A DNA stretch of 64,000 bases from Melaminivora suipulveris. GTDB lineage: Bacteria > Pseudomonadota > Gammaproteobacteria > Burkholderiales > Burkholderiaceae_C. The position numbers and the translations under genes are program-made. The stretch covers positions 1-64,000 of the forward strand of contig NZ_CP027667.1 of NCBI RefSeq assembly GCF_003008575.1, given 5' to 3'. The notes under the pieces were generated by a model that searched no databases, was not told the DNA's origin, and saw nothing but the letters and a program-made list of their open reading frames with translations. Below, piece after piece: positions 43,387 to 54,689 of this stretch (the first letter of the stretch is position 1; each line of letters starts with the position of its first letter).

Positions 43387-44187
43387 TCAGGCGGCGGAGG
43401 CGGCGTCGGCCGGCTCGCCGCGGCGCTGCTGCGGCAGCGCCTCGACCTTGACGATGACCAGCGACAGGTTGTCGCCACCGCCGCGGGCACGCGTGCGTGC
43501 CTTGTCGATCAGGAACTCGCCGGCTTCGCGTGGCGTGAGCTTGTCGAGCACCGCCGCCAGTTCGTCGGTCGAGAAGTAGTGCCACACGCCATCGCTGCAC
43601 GCCATCAGCACGTCCCCCGGTCGCACCTGCGGGATGTAGTGCGGTGACAGCGGGGGGTCGTTGTCGGTGCCCAGGCAGCCCACCAGGATGTTGGACTGCG
43701 GATGCGTCAGCGCCTGCTCTTCGGTGAGCTGGCCGCGGTCGATCAGCGCCTGCACGTAGGAATGGTCCTTGGTGCGGTGCAGCAGCCGCCCGCCGCGGAA
43801 ATGGTGGATGCGCGAATCGCCCGAATGCACCCAGTGGCAGTCGCCGCCTGGGTTGACCACGAAGGCCGCCAGTGTGCTGTGCGGCTCCTGCTCGGCGGCG
43901 ATGGCCGTCAGGCGGATCACCGTGTGCGCCTCGTGCGCCAGGTGCGCCAGCAGGGCGGCGGCGTCGTCGGTGTCGGGGCTGTAGCGCTCGAACAGCTGGC
44001 GCGCCGTGAGCATGACCTGGTCGGACGCCTTGCGTCCGCCGCTGCGCCCACCCATGCCGTCGGCCACCACTCCCAGCAGACAGCCATGCGCGCGCGTATG
44101 CGACAGCAGCAGCACCTGGTCCTGCTGGTATTCACGGTCCCCCTTGTGGATGCCCGTCGAGGCGAGCAGGCGGCGGGCTTGGCTCAT
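43387..44187 (-). CDS. PP2C-family serine/threonine phosphatase
   Basis: A 266-residue Stp1-type metal-dependent phosphatase. The metal-binding Asp residues are in YQQDQ, VADGMGG, HSGDSRIH and SDGVWH, and the last in GGGDNLSLV. It would reverse phosphorylation by Ser/Thr kinases; no kinase gene lies in this window. It follows bamD by 30 bases on the same strand, so expression may be linked to outer-membrane assembly. Cytosolic. Confidence 0.92.
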   Translation of the reverse strand: MSQARRLLASTGIHKGDREYQQDQVLLLSHTRAHGCLLGVVADGMGGRSGGRKASDQVMLTARQLFERYSPDTDDAAALLAHLAHEAHTVIRLTAIAAEQEPHSTLAAFVVNPGGDCHWVHSGDSRIHHFRGGRLLHRTKDHSYVQALIDRGQLTEEQALTHPQSNILVGCLGTDNDPPLSPHYIPQVRPGDVLMACSDGVWHYFSTDELAAVLDKLTPREAGEFLIDKARTRARGGGDNLSLVIVKVEALPQQRRGEPADAASAA

Positions 44188-44217
44188 GGGCGCTGCGCGG
44201 TCATGTCGGGCGTCGGA

Positions 44218-45012
44218 TCACCACAGCTTCCACCACGGATCGCCCTTGGGACGGAAGCCCTTGTCCAGCAAGGGGGTCTGCGGGTAGCTGGCCAGCAGTA
44301 CGCGGCGCGCGTCGTCGCGCAGTTGCTCCATGCCCAGCGCGTCGTAGGAGCGCACGAGGATGTACAGCGCCTCCTCGGTGGCCGGCACGTCCTTGTACTC
44401 GGCGATGGCGTTCTGCGCGCGGCTCACCGCCGCGACGTAGGCGCCGCGCTCGAAGTAGTAGCGCGCCACGTGCACCTCGTACTGCGCCAGCGAATTGACG
44501 ATGTAGGTCATGCGCTGGCGCGCGTCGGGCGCGTAGCGCGATTCGGGAAAGCGCGTGATCAGCTCGCGGAAGGCCTCGAACGAATCCTTGGCGGCCTTCT
44601 GGTCACGCTCGGACAGGTCCTGGCGCGACAGCCAGGAAAACAGCCCCAGGTCGTCGTTGAAGTTGACCAGGCCCTTCAGGTACAGCGCGTAGTCGTAGGC
44701 CGGGCTGGCCGGGTGCAGCTTCATGAAGCGGTCCAGCGTGGCCACGGCCTGGGCCTTTTCGCCGCCCTTGTACTGGGCGTAGGCCTTTTCCAGCTGTGCC
44801 TGCTGCGCAAGGGGCGTGCCCGCGGCGCGGCCTTCGAGCTTTTCCAGCAGCGGCACGGCCTTGTCGTAGGCGTTGCTGTTCATCTCGTCGCGCGCTTCGG
44901 CGTAGATCTTGTCCGGGCTCCAGCCAGCGGTCTTGTCTTCGTTGGTGCTGGAGCAGGCAGCCAGGGCGCCGGCCAGCAGGACGGGCAGAACAACAGGCGA
45001 AAAACGTGGCAT
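44218..45012 (-). CDS. bamD: Outer-membrane assembly lipoprotein BamD
   Basis: A 264-residue lipoprotein (lipobox LAAC near residue 20) with five TPR-like repeats (DKIYAEARDEMNSNAYDKA onward). BamD works with BamA to insert outer-membrane proteins and is essential in E. coli. ATG 45012 gives the normal lipoprotein start. It is divergent from dnaE, with 107 bases between the starts. Confidence 0.94.
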   Translation of the reverse strand: MPRFSPVVLPVLLAGALAACSSTNEDKTAGWSPDKIYAEARDEMNSNAYDKAVPLLEKLEGRAAGTPLAQQAQLEKAYAQYKGGEKAQAVATLDRFMKLHPASPAYDYALYLKGLVNFNDDLGLFSWLSRQDLSERDQKAAKDSFEAFRELITRFPESRYAPDARQRMTYIVNSLAQYEVHVARYYFERGAYVAAVSRAQNAIAEYKDVPATEEALYILVRSYDALGMEQLRDDARRVLLASYPQTPLLDKGFRPKGDPWWKLW

Positions 45013-45082
45013 GGCGGTCGGGTGTGGTGAAGGGCGTGGCGCGCGGGCGCAAGAGACTGATTGTATGTAACGGTGCCGTACG

Positions 45083-45108
45083 CCGGGCACGGGCATGGCC
45101 CGGTTTTT
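45083..45108 (+). promoter_or_regulatory. Terminator-like hairpin in dnaE leader
   Basis: CCGGGC (45083-45088) pairs with GCCCGG (45098-45103), followed by TTTTT, ending 11 bases before the dnaE ATG. It overlaps a TACAAT at 45108-45113 that could be a -10 giving almost no leader. Its use as an attenuator is a guess. Confidence 0.4.
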
Positions 45109-45119
45109 ACAATGGCCGG

Positions 45120-48100
45120 ATGTTCGTCCACCTGCGTCTGCACACCGAGTTTTCCGTCGTCGACGGCACCACCCGCATCGACGAGGCCGTCGGGCTGGCG
45201 GCCGCGGCCGGCCAGCCGGCCATGGCCATCACCGATCTGAACAACCTGTTCGGCGCCGTCAAGTTCTACCGCGCCGGCCGCGGCAAGGGCGTCAAGCCGA
45301 TCATCGGCGCCGAGGTGCTGCTGGAGGGCGAGGACGCCAGCGCGGCGCCGCCGCGTCTGCTGTTGCTGGTGCAGGATCGGCAAGGCTACCTGAACCTGTG
45401 CGAGTTGCTGGCGCGCGCCTGGACGCGCAATGTGGTCAAGAATTTGCCGCTGTGCACCTGGGAATGGCTGGAGGAACTGGGCGAAGGCCTGATCGTCCTG
45501 TCGGGCGCGCAGGCCGGCCCCGTGGGCCAAGCGCTCATGAGGGGCGCAGGCGCCGTGGCCGAGGCCTTGGCGCTGCGGCTGGCGGACATCTTTCCGCGGC
45601 GCTTCTATCTGGAGCTGCAGCGCGCTGGCCGCCTTGATGACGAAGCCCACGTCGCGGAGGCGGCGCAGCTGGCCGCGCGGCTGCAGCTGCCGGTGGTCGC
45701 CACGCACCCCATCCAGTTCGCCTCCGCGGACGACTACGAGGCGCACGAGGCGCGTGTGTGCATCGCCGAGGGAGAAATCCTGGCCAACCCGCGCCGCGTG
45801 CGTCGCTTCACGCGCGAGCAGCACTTCAAGACCAGCGAGCAGATGCAGGCCCTCTTTGCCGACCTGCCGTCGGCGCTGGCCAACAGCGCGGAGATCGCGC
45901 GCCGCTGCAACCTGACGCTGGTGCTGGGCAAGCCGCAGCTGCCGGACTTTCCGACGCCCGGCGGCATGCCGATTGCCGACTACTTCCGTCAGGCCTCCCA
46001 TGAAGGCCTGGACGAGCGGCTGCTGCACCTTTACCCGGACGCGGCCGAGCGCGAGCGGCAGCGCCCGCGCTACCTGGAGCGGCTGGAATTCGAGCTGGGA
46101 ACCATCCTGAACATGGGCTTTCCCGGCTACTTTTTGATCGTGGGCGACTTCATCCAATGGGCCAAGGCCAACGCCTGCCCGGTGGGGCCGGGCCGGGGCT
46201 CGGGGGCGGGCTCGCTGGTGGCCTACGCGCTCAAGATCACCGACCTGGACCCGCTGCAGTACAACCTGCTGTTCGAGCGTTTTCTGAACCCGGAACGCGT
46301 CTCGATGCCCGACTTCGACATCGACTTCTGCCAGTCCAACCGCGACCGGGTCATCGACTACGTCAAGGACAAGTACGGCAAAAATGCCGTGAGCCAGATC
46401 GCCACCTTCGGCACCATGGCCGCCAAGGCCGCCATCCGCGACGTGGGCCGTGTCATGGACATGAGCTACACCTTCTGCGATGGCATCTCCAAGCTGGTGC
46501 CGGGCAAGCCGGGGCAGACCTACACGCTGGCGTACCCGCCCGAGGTCAAGGCCGAGGGGGACAAGAACAATTACGCCCTGGAGCTCGAGCCGGTGCTGTA
46601 CGAGCGCGTGCGCCAGGAGGACGATGTGCGCACCGTCATCGAAATGGCGCAAAAGCTCGAAGGCATGACGCGCAACATCGGCATGCACGCCGGCGGCGTG
46701 CTGATCGCGCCGGGCAAGCTGACCGATTTCTGCCCGCTGTACCAGCAGCCCGGCAGCGAGTCGGCCGTAAGCCAGTACGACAAGGACGACGTGGAGGCCA
46801 TCGGCCTGGTCAAGTTTGACTTCCTGGGTCTGGCCACGCTGACCATCCTGGAGATCGCGCGCGAGCTGATCCAGAAGCGCCACAAGGGCCAGGAGGACTT
46901 TGCCTTCGAGCGGGTGCCGCTGGACGACGCGCGCACCTACACGCTGTTCGCCGAGGGCAAGACCGAGGCCGTGTTCCAGTTCGAAAGCCGCGGCATGCAG
47001 GGCATGCTGAAAGAGGCCAAGCCGAGCCGGCTGGAAGATCTGATCGCCCTGAACGCGCTGTACCGGCCGGGCCCCATGGACCTGATTCCCAGCTTCGTGA
47101 ACCGCAAGCACGGCAAGGAGGAGGTGATCTACCCGCACCCCTTGGTCGAGTCGGTGCTGGCCGAAACCTACGGCATCATGGTCTACCAGGAGCAGGTCAT
47201 GCAGACCGCCCAGGTGCTGGGTGGCTACAGCCTGGGCGGCGCCGACATGCTGCGCCGTGCCATGGGCAAGAAAAAGGCCGAGGAGATGGCCGAGCACCGC
47301 GCCATCTTCAGAAAGGGCGCGGCCGAGAAGGGCATCGGCGAGGCCCAGGCCGACGAGGTCTTCGACCTGATGGAGAAGTTCGCCGGCTACGGCTTCAACA
47401 AGTCGCACGCCGCCGCCTACTCGCTGCTGGCCTACCACACGGGCTGGCTCAAGGTGCACTACACGGCCGAGTTCTACTGCGCCAACATGACCGTGGAAAT
47501 GGACGACACGGACAAGCTCAAGGTGCTGTACGAGGATGCCGTGAAGCACTTCGGCATCAGCTTCGAGCCGCCCAACATCAACCGCGGCAACTACCGCTTC
47601 GAGCCGGTGACGGATCAGGTGATCCGCTACGGCCTGGGCGCCGTCAAGGGCACGGGCCAGCAGGCCATCGAGGCCATCATCGCCGCGCGCGAGGGCCGCG
47701 GCACGGGCCCCGAGGGGGGCATCTGCGGCCCGTTCAAGAGTCTGTTCGATTTCTGCAAGCGCGTGGACCGCGCACGCTTGAACAAGCGCACCGTGGAGGC
47801 CCTCATCAAGGCCGGCGCCTTCGACAGCCTGGAGCCCAACCGCGCCGCGCTGGTCGCTTCCATAGACCGCGCCTTCGACTACGCGGCAGCCCAGGCGGCC
47901 AACGCCAACCAGGGCGGCCTGTTCGACATGATGGGCGAGGACGCCGTCGGCGCCAGCAGCGAGGAGCCGCCGCTGGCCGAGGCGCCCGAGTGGGGCGTCA
48001 AGGAGCGGCTGACGCAGGAAAAGACCGCCGTGGGCTTTTACCTGTCGGGCCACCTGTTCGACGAAGTCGAGGACGAGGTGCGCCGCTTCGTGCGCACACC

Positions 48101-48665
48101 CATCGGCGAGCTGGCTGACAGTCGAGAGCCGCAGGTGCTGGCCGGCATCATCAGCGACTGCCGCGTCATCAACGGCCAGCGCGGCAAGCTGGCGCTGTTC
48201 AGAATCGACGACAAATCAGGCGCCGTCGAGGCCACGGCCGATGAGGGCGTGATCGCCGCCAGCGCGCAGCTGTTGCGCGACGACGAATTCGTGGTGCTGG
48301 GCGGGCGGCTGCAGCTGGACCATTTCAGCGGCGGCCTGCGCCTGAAGGTGAACCAGGTCTGGAGCCTGGCCGACGCGCGCGCGCGCTTTGGCAAGTATTT
48401 GCACGTGGCCGCCGGCGCGCAGCCGGACGTGGCGTCCATCGTGCGCGGCTTCCCGCCGCGGCGCGAGGAGACCGGGCACGGCGAGGCGCTACTGCGCGGC
48501 CTGCGAGTGCGCCTGGCCGTGCGCTGCGCGGCCGACGGCGCGGCCGCCACGGCCGAGTTGCAACTGGGCGACGACAGCCGCTTCTTCCCCTGCGACGAGG
48601 CACTCGCCGCCTGGCACGCGCAGGCTGGTCCGGGCAGCGTCAGCGTGGTCTACGGGCACGCCTGA
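45120..48665 (+). CDS. dnaE: DNA polymerase III alpha subunit
   Basis: A 1181-residue replicative polymerase. The PHP domain (about 1-270, [15 protein letters not shown]) is followed by the polymerase core with catalytic Asp398 and Asp400 in PDFDIDF, and a third acidic residue in the region VKFDFLGL. A beta-clamp binding motif QGGLFDM starts at Gln931. The OB fold (about 1000-1080) follows. ATG 45120 is chosen from the conserved MFVHLRLH start. The 53 C-terminal residues are less conserved. Confidence 0.97.
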   Translation: MFVHLRLHTEFSVVDGTTRIDEAVGLAAAAGQPAMAITDLNNLFGAVKFYRAGRGKGVKPIIGAEVLLEGEDASAAPPRLLLLVQDRQGYLNLCELLARAWTRNVVKNLPLCTWEWLEELGEGLIVLSGAQAGPVGQALMRGAGAVAEALALRLADIFPRRFYLELQRAGRLDDEAHVAEAAQLAARLQLPVVATHPIQFASADDYEAHEARVCIAEGEILANPRRVRRFTREQHFKTSEQMQALFADLPSALANSAEIARRCNLTLVLGKPQLPDFPTPGGMPIADYFRQASHEGLDERLLHLYPDAAERERQRPRYLERLEFELGTILNMGFPGYFLIVGDFIQWAKANACPVGPGRGSGAGSLVAYALKITDLDPLQYNLLFERFLNPERVSMPDFDIDFCQSNRDRVIDYVKDKYGKNAVSQIATFGTMAAKAAIRDVGRVMDMSYTFCDGISKLVPGKPGQTYTLAYPPEVKAEGDKNNYALELEPVLYERVRQEDDVRTVIEMAQKLEGMTRNIGMHAGGVLIAPGKLTDFCPLYQQPGSESAVSQYDKDDVEAIGLVKFDFLGLATLTILEIARELIQKRHKGQEDFAFERVPLDDARTYTLFAEGKTEAVFQFESRGMQGMLKEAKPSRLEDLIALNALYRPGPMDLIPSFVNRKHGKEEVIYPHPLVESVLAETYGIMVYQEQVMQTAQVLGGYSLGGADMLRRAMGKKKAEEMAEHRAIFRKGAAEKGIGEAQADEVFDLMEKFAGYGFNKSHAAAYSLLAYHTGWLKVHYTAEFYCANMTVEMDDTDKLKVLYEDAVKHFGISFEPPNINRGNYRFEPVTDQVIRYGLGAVKGTGQQAIEAIIAAREGRGTGPEGGICGPFKSLFDFCKRVDRARLNKRTVEALIKAGAFDSLEPNRAALVASIDRAFDYAAAQAANANQGGLFDMMGEDAVGASSEEPPLAEAPEWGVKERLTQEKTAVGFYLSGHLFDEVEDEVRRFVRTPIGELADSREPQVLAGIISDCRVINGQRGKLALFRIDDKSGAVEATADEGVIAASAQLLRDDEFVVLGGRLQLDHFSGGLRLKVNQVWSLADARARFGKYLHVAAGAQPDVASIVRGFPPRREETGHGEALLRGLRVRLAVRCAADGAAATAELQLGDDSRFFPCDEALAAWHAQAGPGSVSVVYGHA

Positions 48666-48733
48666 GATCGCTTGAAAAACGCCCTCCTGGTGCCAATTGT
48701 CGAAGGACCGCGCGAGACGCGCGGCTGGCTAGA

Positions 48734-49099
48734 ATGAATTTCATGGCAACCCAACTTCCCCCCCGGGCACCCGCCCGGCCGCAACTGCCGTCCCGCGACG
48801 AGGGCGGCTCGGTCGTGGCCGAGCGCCGGACCCTGAAGATCAAGCCACCCCAGATGCACCAGGTGGTCATGCTCAACGACGATTTCACTCCCATGGAGTT
48901 CGTGGTGGTCGTCCTACAGGAGTTCTTCAACAAGGATCGCGAGGCCGCCACCCAGATCATGCTCAAGATTCACCTGGACGGAAAAGGGGTTTGTGGGGTT
49001 TATACGCGCGACGTGGCGGCCACCAAGGTCGAGCAGGTTCTCGACGCCGCGCGCCAAGCCGGCCACCCGCTGCAATGCCTGAGCGAGCCTGTTGAATAA
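48734..49099 (+). CDS. clpS: ATP-dependent Clp protease adaptor ClpS
   Basis: A 121-residue adaptor that brings N-degron substrates to ClpAP. Marks are the [12 protein letters not shown] segment and the C-terminal core [19 protein letters not shown] 48734 and ATG 48743 are both possible, differing by three residues; neither has a clear ribosome binding site. It lies 65 bases before clpA, its regular partner. Confidence 0.93.
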   Translation: MNFMATQLPPRAPARPQLPSRDEGGSVVAERRTLKIKPPQMHQVVMLNDDFTPMEFVVVVLQEFFNKDREAATQIMLKIHLDGKGVCGVYTRDVAATKVEQVLDAARQAGHPLQCLSEPVE

Positions 49100-49164
49100 G
49101 CGGCTTTGCAGCCTGATCTACATTCTTTCGTATTCGCAACACGCAAGCACAAAGGAGTTCTCAC

Positions 49165-51510
<2,346 letters not shown>

Positions 51511-51535
51511 TGACCTGCCGGCCTCCCGGTAAACA

Positions 51536-51566
51536 CAAAGCCGCAGCCCCGTGCTGCGGTTTTTTT
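51536..51566 (+). terminator. Rho-independent terminator of clpA
   Basis: CCGCAGC (51541-51547) and GCTGCGG (51553-51559) form a perfect stem with CCCGT loop, flanked by an A run and followed by seven T. Confidence 0.95.
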
Positions 51567-51569
51567 GTG

Positions 51570-51626
51570 TCCAATCGGGCCCCAGTCGGCGTGAATGAAT
51601 CGTCTTTAGCTATAGAAACCGTAGCG
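51570..51626 (+). repeat. Dispersed intergenic repeat, family 1, copy H
   Basis: GGGCCCCAGTCGGCGTGAAT, then TTTAGCTATAGAAACCGTAG. It lies in the convergent gap between clpA and the transglycosylase gene, right after the clpA terminator. Confidence 0.8.
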
Positions 51627-51634
51627 AATTCAAG

Positions 51635-53053
51635 TCACGGCTGCTGCGCCTTCAGCAGCAGCTCGCGCGTGGCGTAGCCGTCGGCGGGCAGGTCCAGGCT
51701 TTGCTGCAGGCGCCGCACACCGGCGCGCGTGGCGGGGCCCAGCACTCCGTCGGCCGCGCCCACGTCCATGCCGCGTGCGTTCAGTGCCTCCTGCAGCGCC
51801 AGCACCTCGCTGCGCGACAGGGGTTTGAGGTCGCGCGGCCAGGCCGCCTGCAGCGCGGCGCCGCCGTCGATCTGCCGCGCCAGCAGCGCCACCGCCAGCG
51901 CGTAGCTGACCGAGTTGTTGTAGCGCAGCAGGGCGCGGAAATTCGTGCCGACCAAAATGGCCGGGCCGCGCGTGCCGGCCGGCGCGATGACGGATGCTTG
52001 CGCCAGCGCCGGCAGAGCCGCGCCATCCCAGGCGCGCACGCCGTCGGCGGCCCAGGCGCTGGCGTCCTGGCGCACGGTCAGCTCGGCGCGCGCGTAGTCG
52101 AAGCGGGCGGGCAGGCGCACCTCCACGCCCCACGGCTCGCCTTCGACCCAGCCCGAGTGCGACAGAAAGTTGGCCGTCGAGGCCACCACGTCCGGCACGC
52201 TGGCCCAGATGTCGCGGCGCCCGTCGCCATCCGCGTCGACTGCGTGCTGCAAAAAGACCGAGGGCAGGAACTGCGTGTGTCCCATGGCGCCGGCCCAGGA
52301 GCCGACCATGGCGTCCGCGCCGATCTCGCCACGGTCGACGATGCGCAGCGCGGCCAGCAGCTCGCCCTGCGCCCACTCGCGGCGCCGGCCCTCGTAGGCC
52401 AGCGTGGCCAGCGCGTCGACGGCGCGGAAGTTGCCGAAGTTGCGGCCGAAATCGCTCTCCATGCCCCAGATGGCGGTGACGATGCTGGCCGGCACGCCGT
52501 AGCGCGCAGCCGCCGCGTTGAGCGCCGCCGCGTTGGCGCGCCGGCGCGCGCGCCCTTCGGCGATGCGCTCGCGCGACAAGGCCGCGTCCAAATACGCCCA
52601 GGGCGGACGCGTGTACTCGGGCTGGGCGCGATCGAGCTGCAGCACCTGCGGCAGGAAGCGCGCGCGCGCAAGCGTTGCCTGCACCGTGCGGGAACTGATC
52701 CCGGCAGCCAGCGCGGTCGGAACAAAGGCCTCCACCCAGGCGCGAAAGCCCGCAGCATCCAGGGCCGCAGCGGAAGGGGCCTCAGGCGCGGGCGCGGCCT
52801 GCGCCGCAGGGGCGGGCGCAGCGCTCAGCATCGGCTGCTGCGCCTGCCGGGGCGCAGCAGGGGCGGGCGCGACGGCTACGACGGCCGGAGCGACGGGCGC
52901 GGGGGCCGGCATCGGCAATGCTGCGGGCGCGCGGAGGGCGGTGGCTGCGGGCGCCGCAGCCGGGGTGCCGGCGCAGCCCCCGGCAGCGCCCAGGGTGGCC
53001 GCGGCCAGGCAGGCGGCTACGGCGCGCGCGGAAATCAGGGATCGACAGTGCAT
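51635..53053 (-). CDS. Lytic murein transglycosylase (MltB family) with PG-binding domain
   Basis: A 472-residue exported enzyme. Signal (lipobox-like AAGGC near residue 27, uncertain) is followed by an Ala/Pro low-complexity stretch (about 30-95). The catalytic SLT-like domain covers about 100-390, with Glu in WGMESDFG and the conserved HTQFLPS. A peptidoglycan-binding domain (about 405-470, LALQEALNARG) ends the chain. It cleaves murein glycan. ATG 53053 gives the normal start. Divergent from sbcB across 74 bases. Confidence 0.9.
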   Translation of the reverse strand: MHCRSLISARAVAACLAAATLGAAGGCAGTPAAAPAATALRAPAALPMPAPAPVAPAVVAVAPAPAAPRQAQQPMLSAAPAPAAQAAPAPEAPSAAALDAAGFRAWVEAFVPTALAAGISSRTVQATLARARFLPQVLQLDRAQPEYTRPPWAYLDAALSRERIAEGRARRRANAAALNAAAARYGVPASIVTAIWGMESDFGRNFGNFRAVDALATLAYEGRRREWAQGELLAALRIVDRGEIGADAMVGSWAGAMGHTQFLPSVFLQHAVDADGDGRRDIWASVPDVVASTANFLSHSGWVEGEPWGVEVRLPARFDYARAELTVRQDASAWAADGVRAWDGAALPALAQASVIAPAGTRGPAILVGTNFRALLRYNNSVSYALAVALLARQIDGGAALQAAWPRDLKPLSRSEVLALQEALNARGMDVGAADGVLGPATRAGVRRLQQSLDLPADGYATRELLLKAQQP

Positions 53054-53127
53054 GGCGGCCGATTGTGCCGCCGCCGCGCGGGCATACTTGTCCGATCCGA
53101 CCGACGGCAACCGCATCCAGGCCCGCC

Positions 53128-54567
53128 ATGCACACCTTCCTCTGGCACGACTATGAGACCTTCGGCGTCAACCCGCGCCGCGACCGGCCGGCGCAGTTCG
53201 CGGCGATCCGTACCGATGCCGAGCTCAACGAGATCGGCGAGCCGCTGATGCTGTACTGCCAGCCCGCCGTCGACTACCTGCCCGAGCCCGAGGCGTGCCT
53301 GATCACCGGCATCACGCCGCAAGTCTGCCAGGAGCGCGGCGTGCCCGAGCCCGAGTTCGCCAGCCGCATCCACGCCGAGCTGTCGCTGGCCGGCACCATC
53401 GGGGTGGGCTACAACACCATCCGCTTCGACGACGAGGTCACGCGCTTTCTGTTTTGGCGCAACCTGCTCGACCCCTACGGCCGCGAGTGGCAAAACCAGT
53501 GCGGGCGCTGGGATTTGCTGGACGTCGTGCGCCTGGCCCATGCGCTACGTCCGGGCGGCATCGAGTGGCCGCGCGGGCCGGATGGCAAGCCCAGCTTTCG
53601 CCTGGAGCACCTGACATGCGCCAACGGCCTGGCACACGAGGCCGCGCACGACGCGCTGTCGGACGTGCGCGCGACCATCGCGCTGGCGCGCCTGATCCGC
53701 CAGCACCAGCCGCGCCTGTTCGATTTCGCGCTGTCGCTGCACAAGAAGGACCGTGTCGCCGCCGAGCTGCGGTTGCCCACGCTCGCCGCGACGGCGCAGC
53801 CTTTTTTGCACGTCTCCGGCATGTTCCCCACCGAGCGTGGCTGCCTGGCGCTGATGTGGCCGCTGGCCAACCACCCCACCAACCGGAGCGAGCTGCTGGC
53901 GTGGGACCTGGCGCAAGACCCGGCCGGCCTCGCCGACCTGAGCGTGCCCGAGCTGCGCCAGCGCCTGTTCACCCGCGCGGCGGATCTGCCCGAAGGGGTG
54001 GCGCGGCTGCCGCTCAAATCCATTCACCTGAACAAGTCCCCCATGGTGGTCGGCAACCTGAAGACGCTCACCCCGCAACTCGCGCAGCGCTGGGGCATCG
54101 ATTTCGGGCAGGCCGCGCGCCACGCCGAGGCCGCGCGGGCGCTGCCCAATATGGATGCCGTCTGGGCCGCGGTGTTCGAGCGCACGCCCGAGCCGGCGCC
54201 CGATGTGGACCAGGACCTGTACGGCGGCTTCGTCGGCAACGAGGACCGCCGCCGCCTGCAGCGCCTGCGCGCGCTGCCGCCCGAGGAGCTGGCGCTGGCG
54301 CGCCCCGGCTTCGACGACCCGCGCCTGGCCGAGCTGCTGTGGCGCTTTCGCGCGCGCAACTACCCGAATACGCTGAATTCCGATGAGCACGAGCGCTGGC
54401 AGGCGCACCGCTGCGCCGTTCTGCTGGACGGCCAGGGCGGCGGGCTGACCTTCGACAACCTGTTCGAGCGCCTGGACACGCTGGGCGAGCAGGCCGACGA
54501 GCGCGGCCAGGCCATCCTGGAAGCGCTGTACGACTGGGCCGAGGCCATCGCCCCTGAAGCCGCCTGA
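53128..54567 (+). CDS. sbcB: Exodeoxyribonuclease I
   Basis: A 479-residue 3'-5' single-strand exonuclease of the DEDDh class. Motifs are HDYETFG (Asp, Glu), YNTIRFDDE and HDALSDVRAT. The SH3-like and C-terminal domains (about 200-479, with WPLANHPTNRSELLAWDL; part quoted) follow as in E. coli ExoI. It degrades single strands from the 3' end in recombination and mismatch repair. Start ATG 53128 is in the conserved position. Confidence 0.95.
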   Translation: MHTFLWHDYETFGVNPRRDRPAQFAAIRTDAELNEIGEPLMLYCQPAVDYLPEPEACLITGITPQVCQERGVPEPEFASRIHAELSLAGTIGVGYNTIRFDDEVTRFLFWRNLLDPYGREWQNQCGRWDLLDVVRLAHALRPGGIEWPRGPDGKPSFRLEHLTCANGLAHEAAHDALSDVRATIALARLIRQHQPRLFDFALSLHKKDRVAAELRLPTLAATAQPFLHVSGMFPTERGCLALMWPLANHPTNRSELLAWDLAQDPAGLADLSVPELRQRLFTRAADLPEGVARLPLKSIHLNKSPMVVGNLKTLTPQLAQRWGIDFGQAARHAEAARALPNMDAVWAAVFERTPEPAPDVDQDLYGGFVGNEDRRRLQRLRALPPEELALARPGFDDPRLAELLWRFRARNYPNTLNSDEHERWQAHRCAVLLDGQGGGLTFDNLFERLDTLGEQADERGQAILEALYDWAEAIAPEAA

Positions 54568-54689
54568 ACCGGCCCGAGGGCGGGCGCACCGACGCACGGT
54601 CCTTGGCTGAGCCTCGCAGCGCCTGCCGGCCTACAGCGGCGCCCGCGCGGCGGCGGCAACAATTGGCGATTCAACCCGCAGCCTGCTCC

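Noticed and set aside
44880..48053. 1057-residue open frame opposite dnaE
   Set aside because: Shadow frame; dnaE is full length with all motifs on the other strand.
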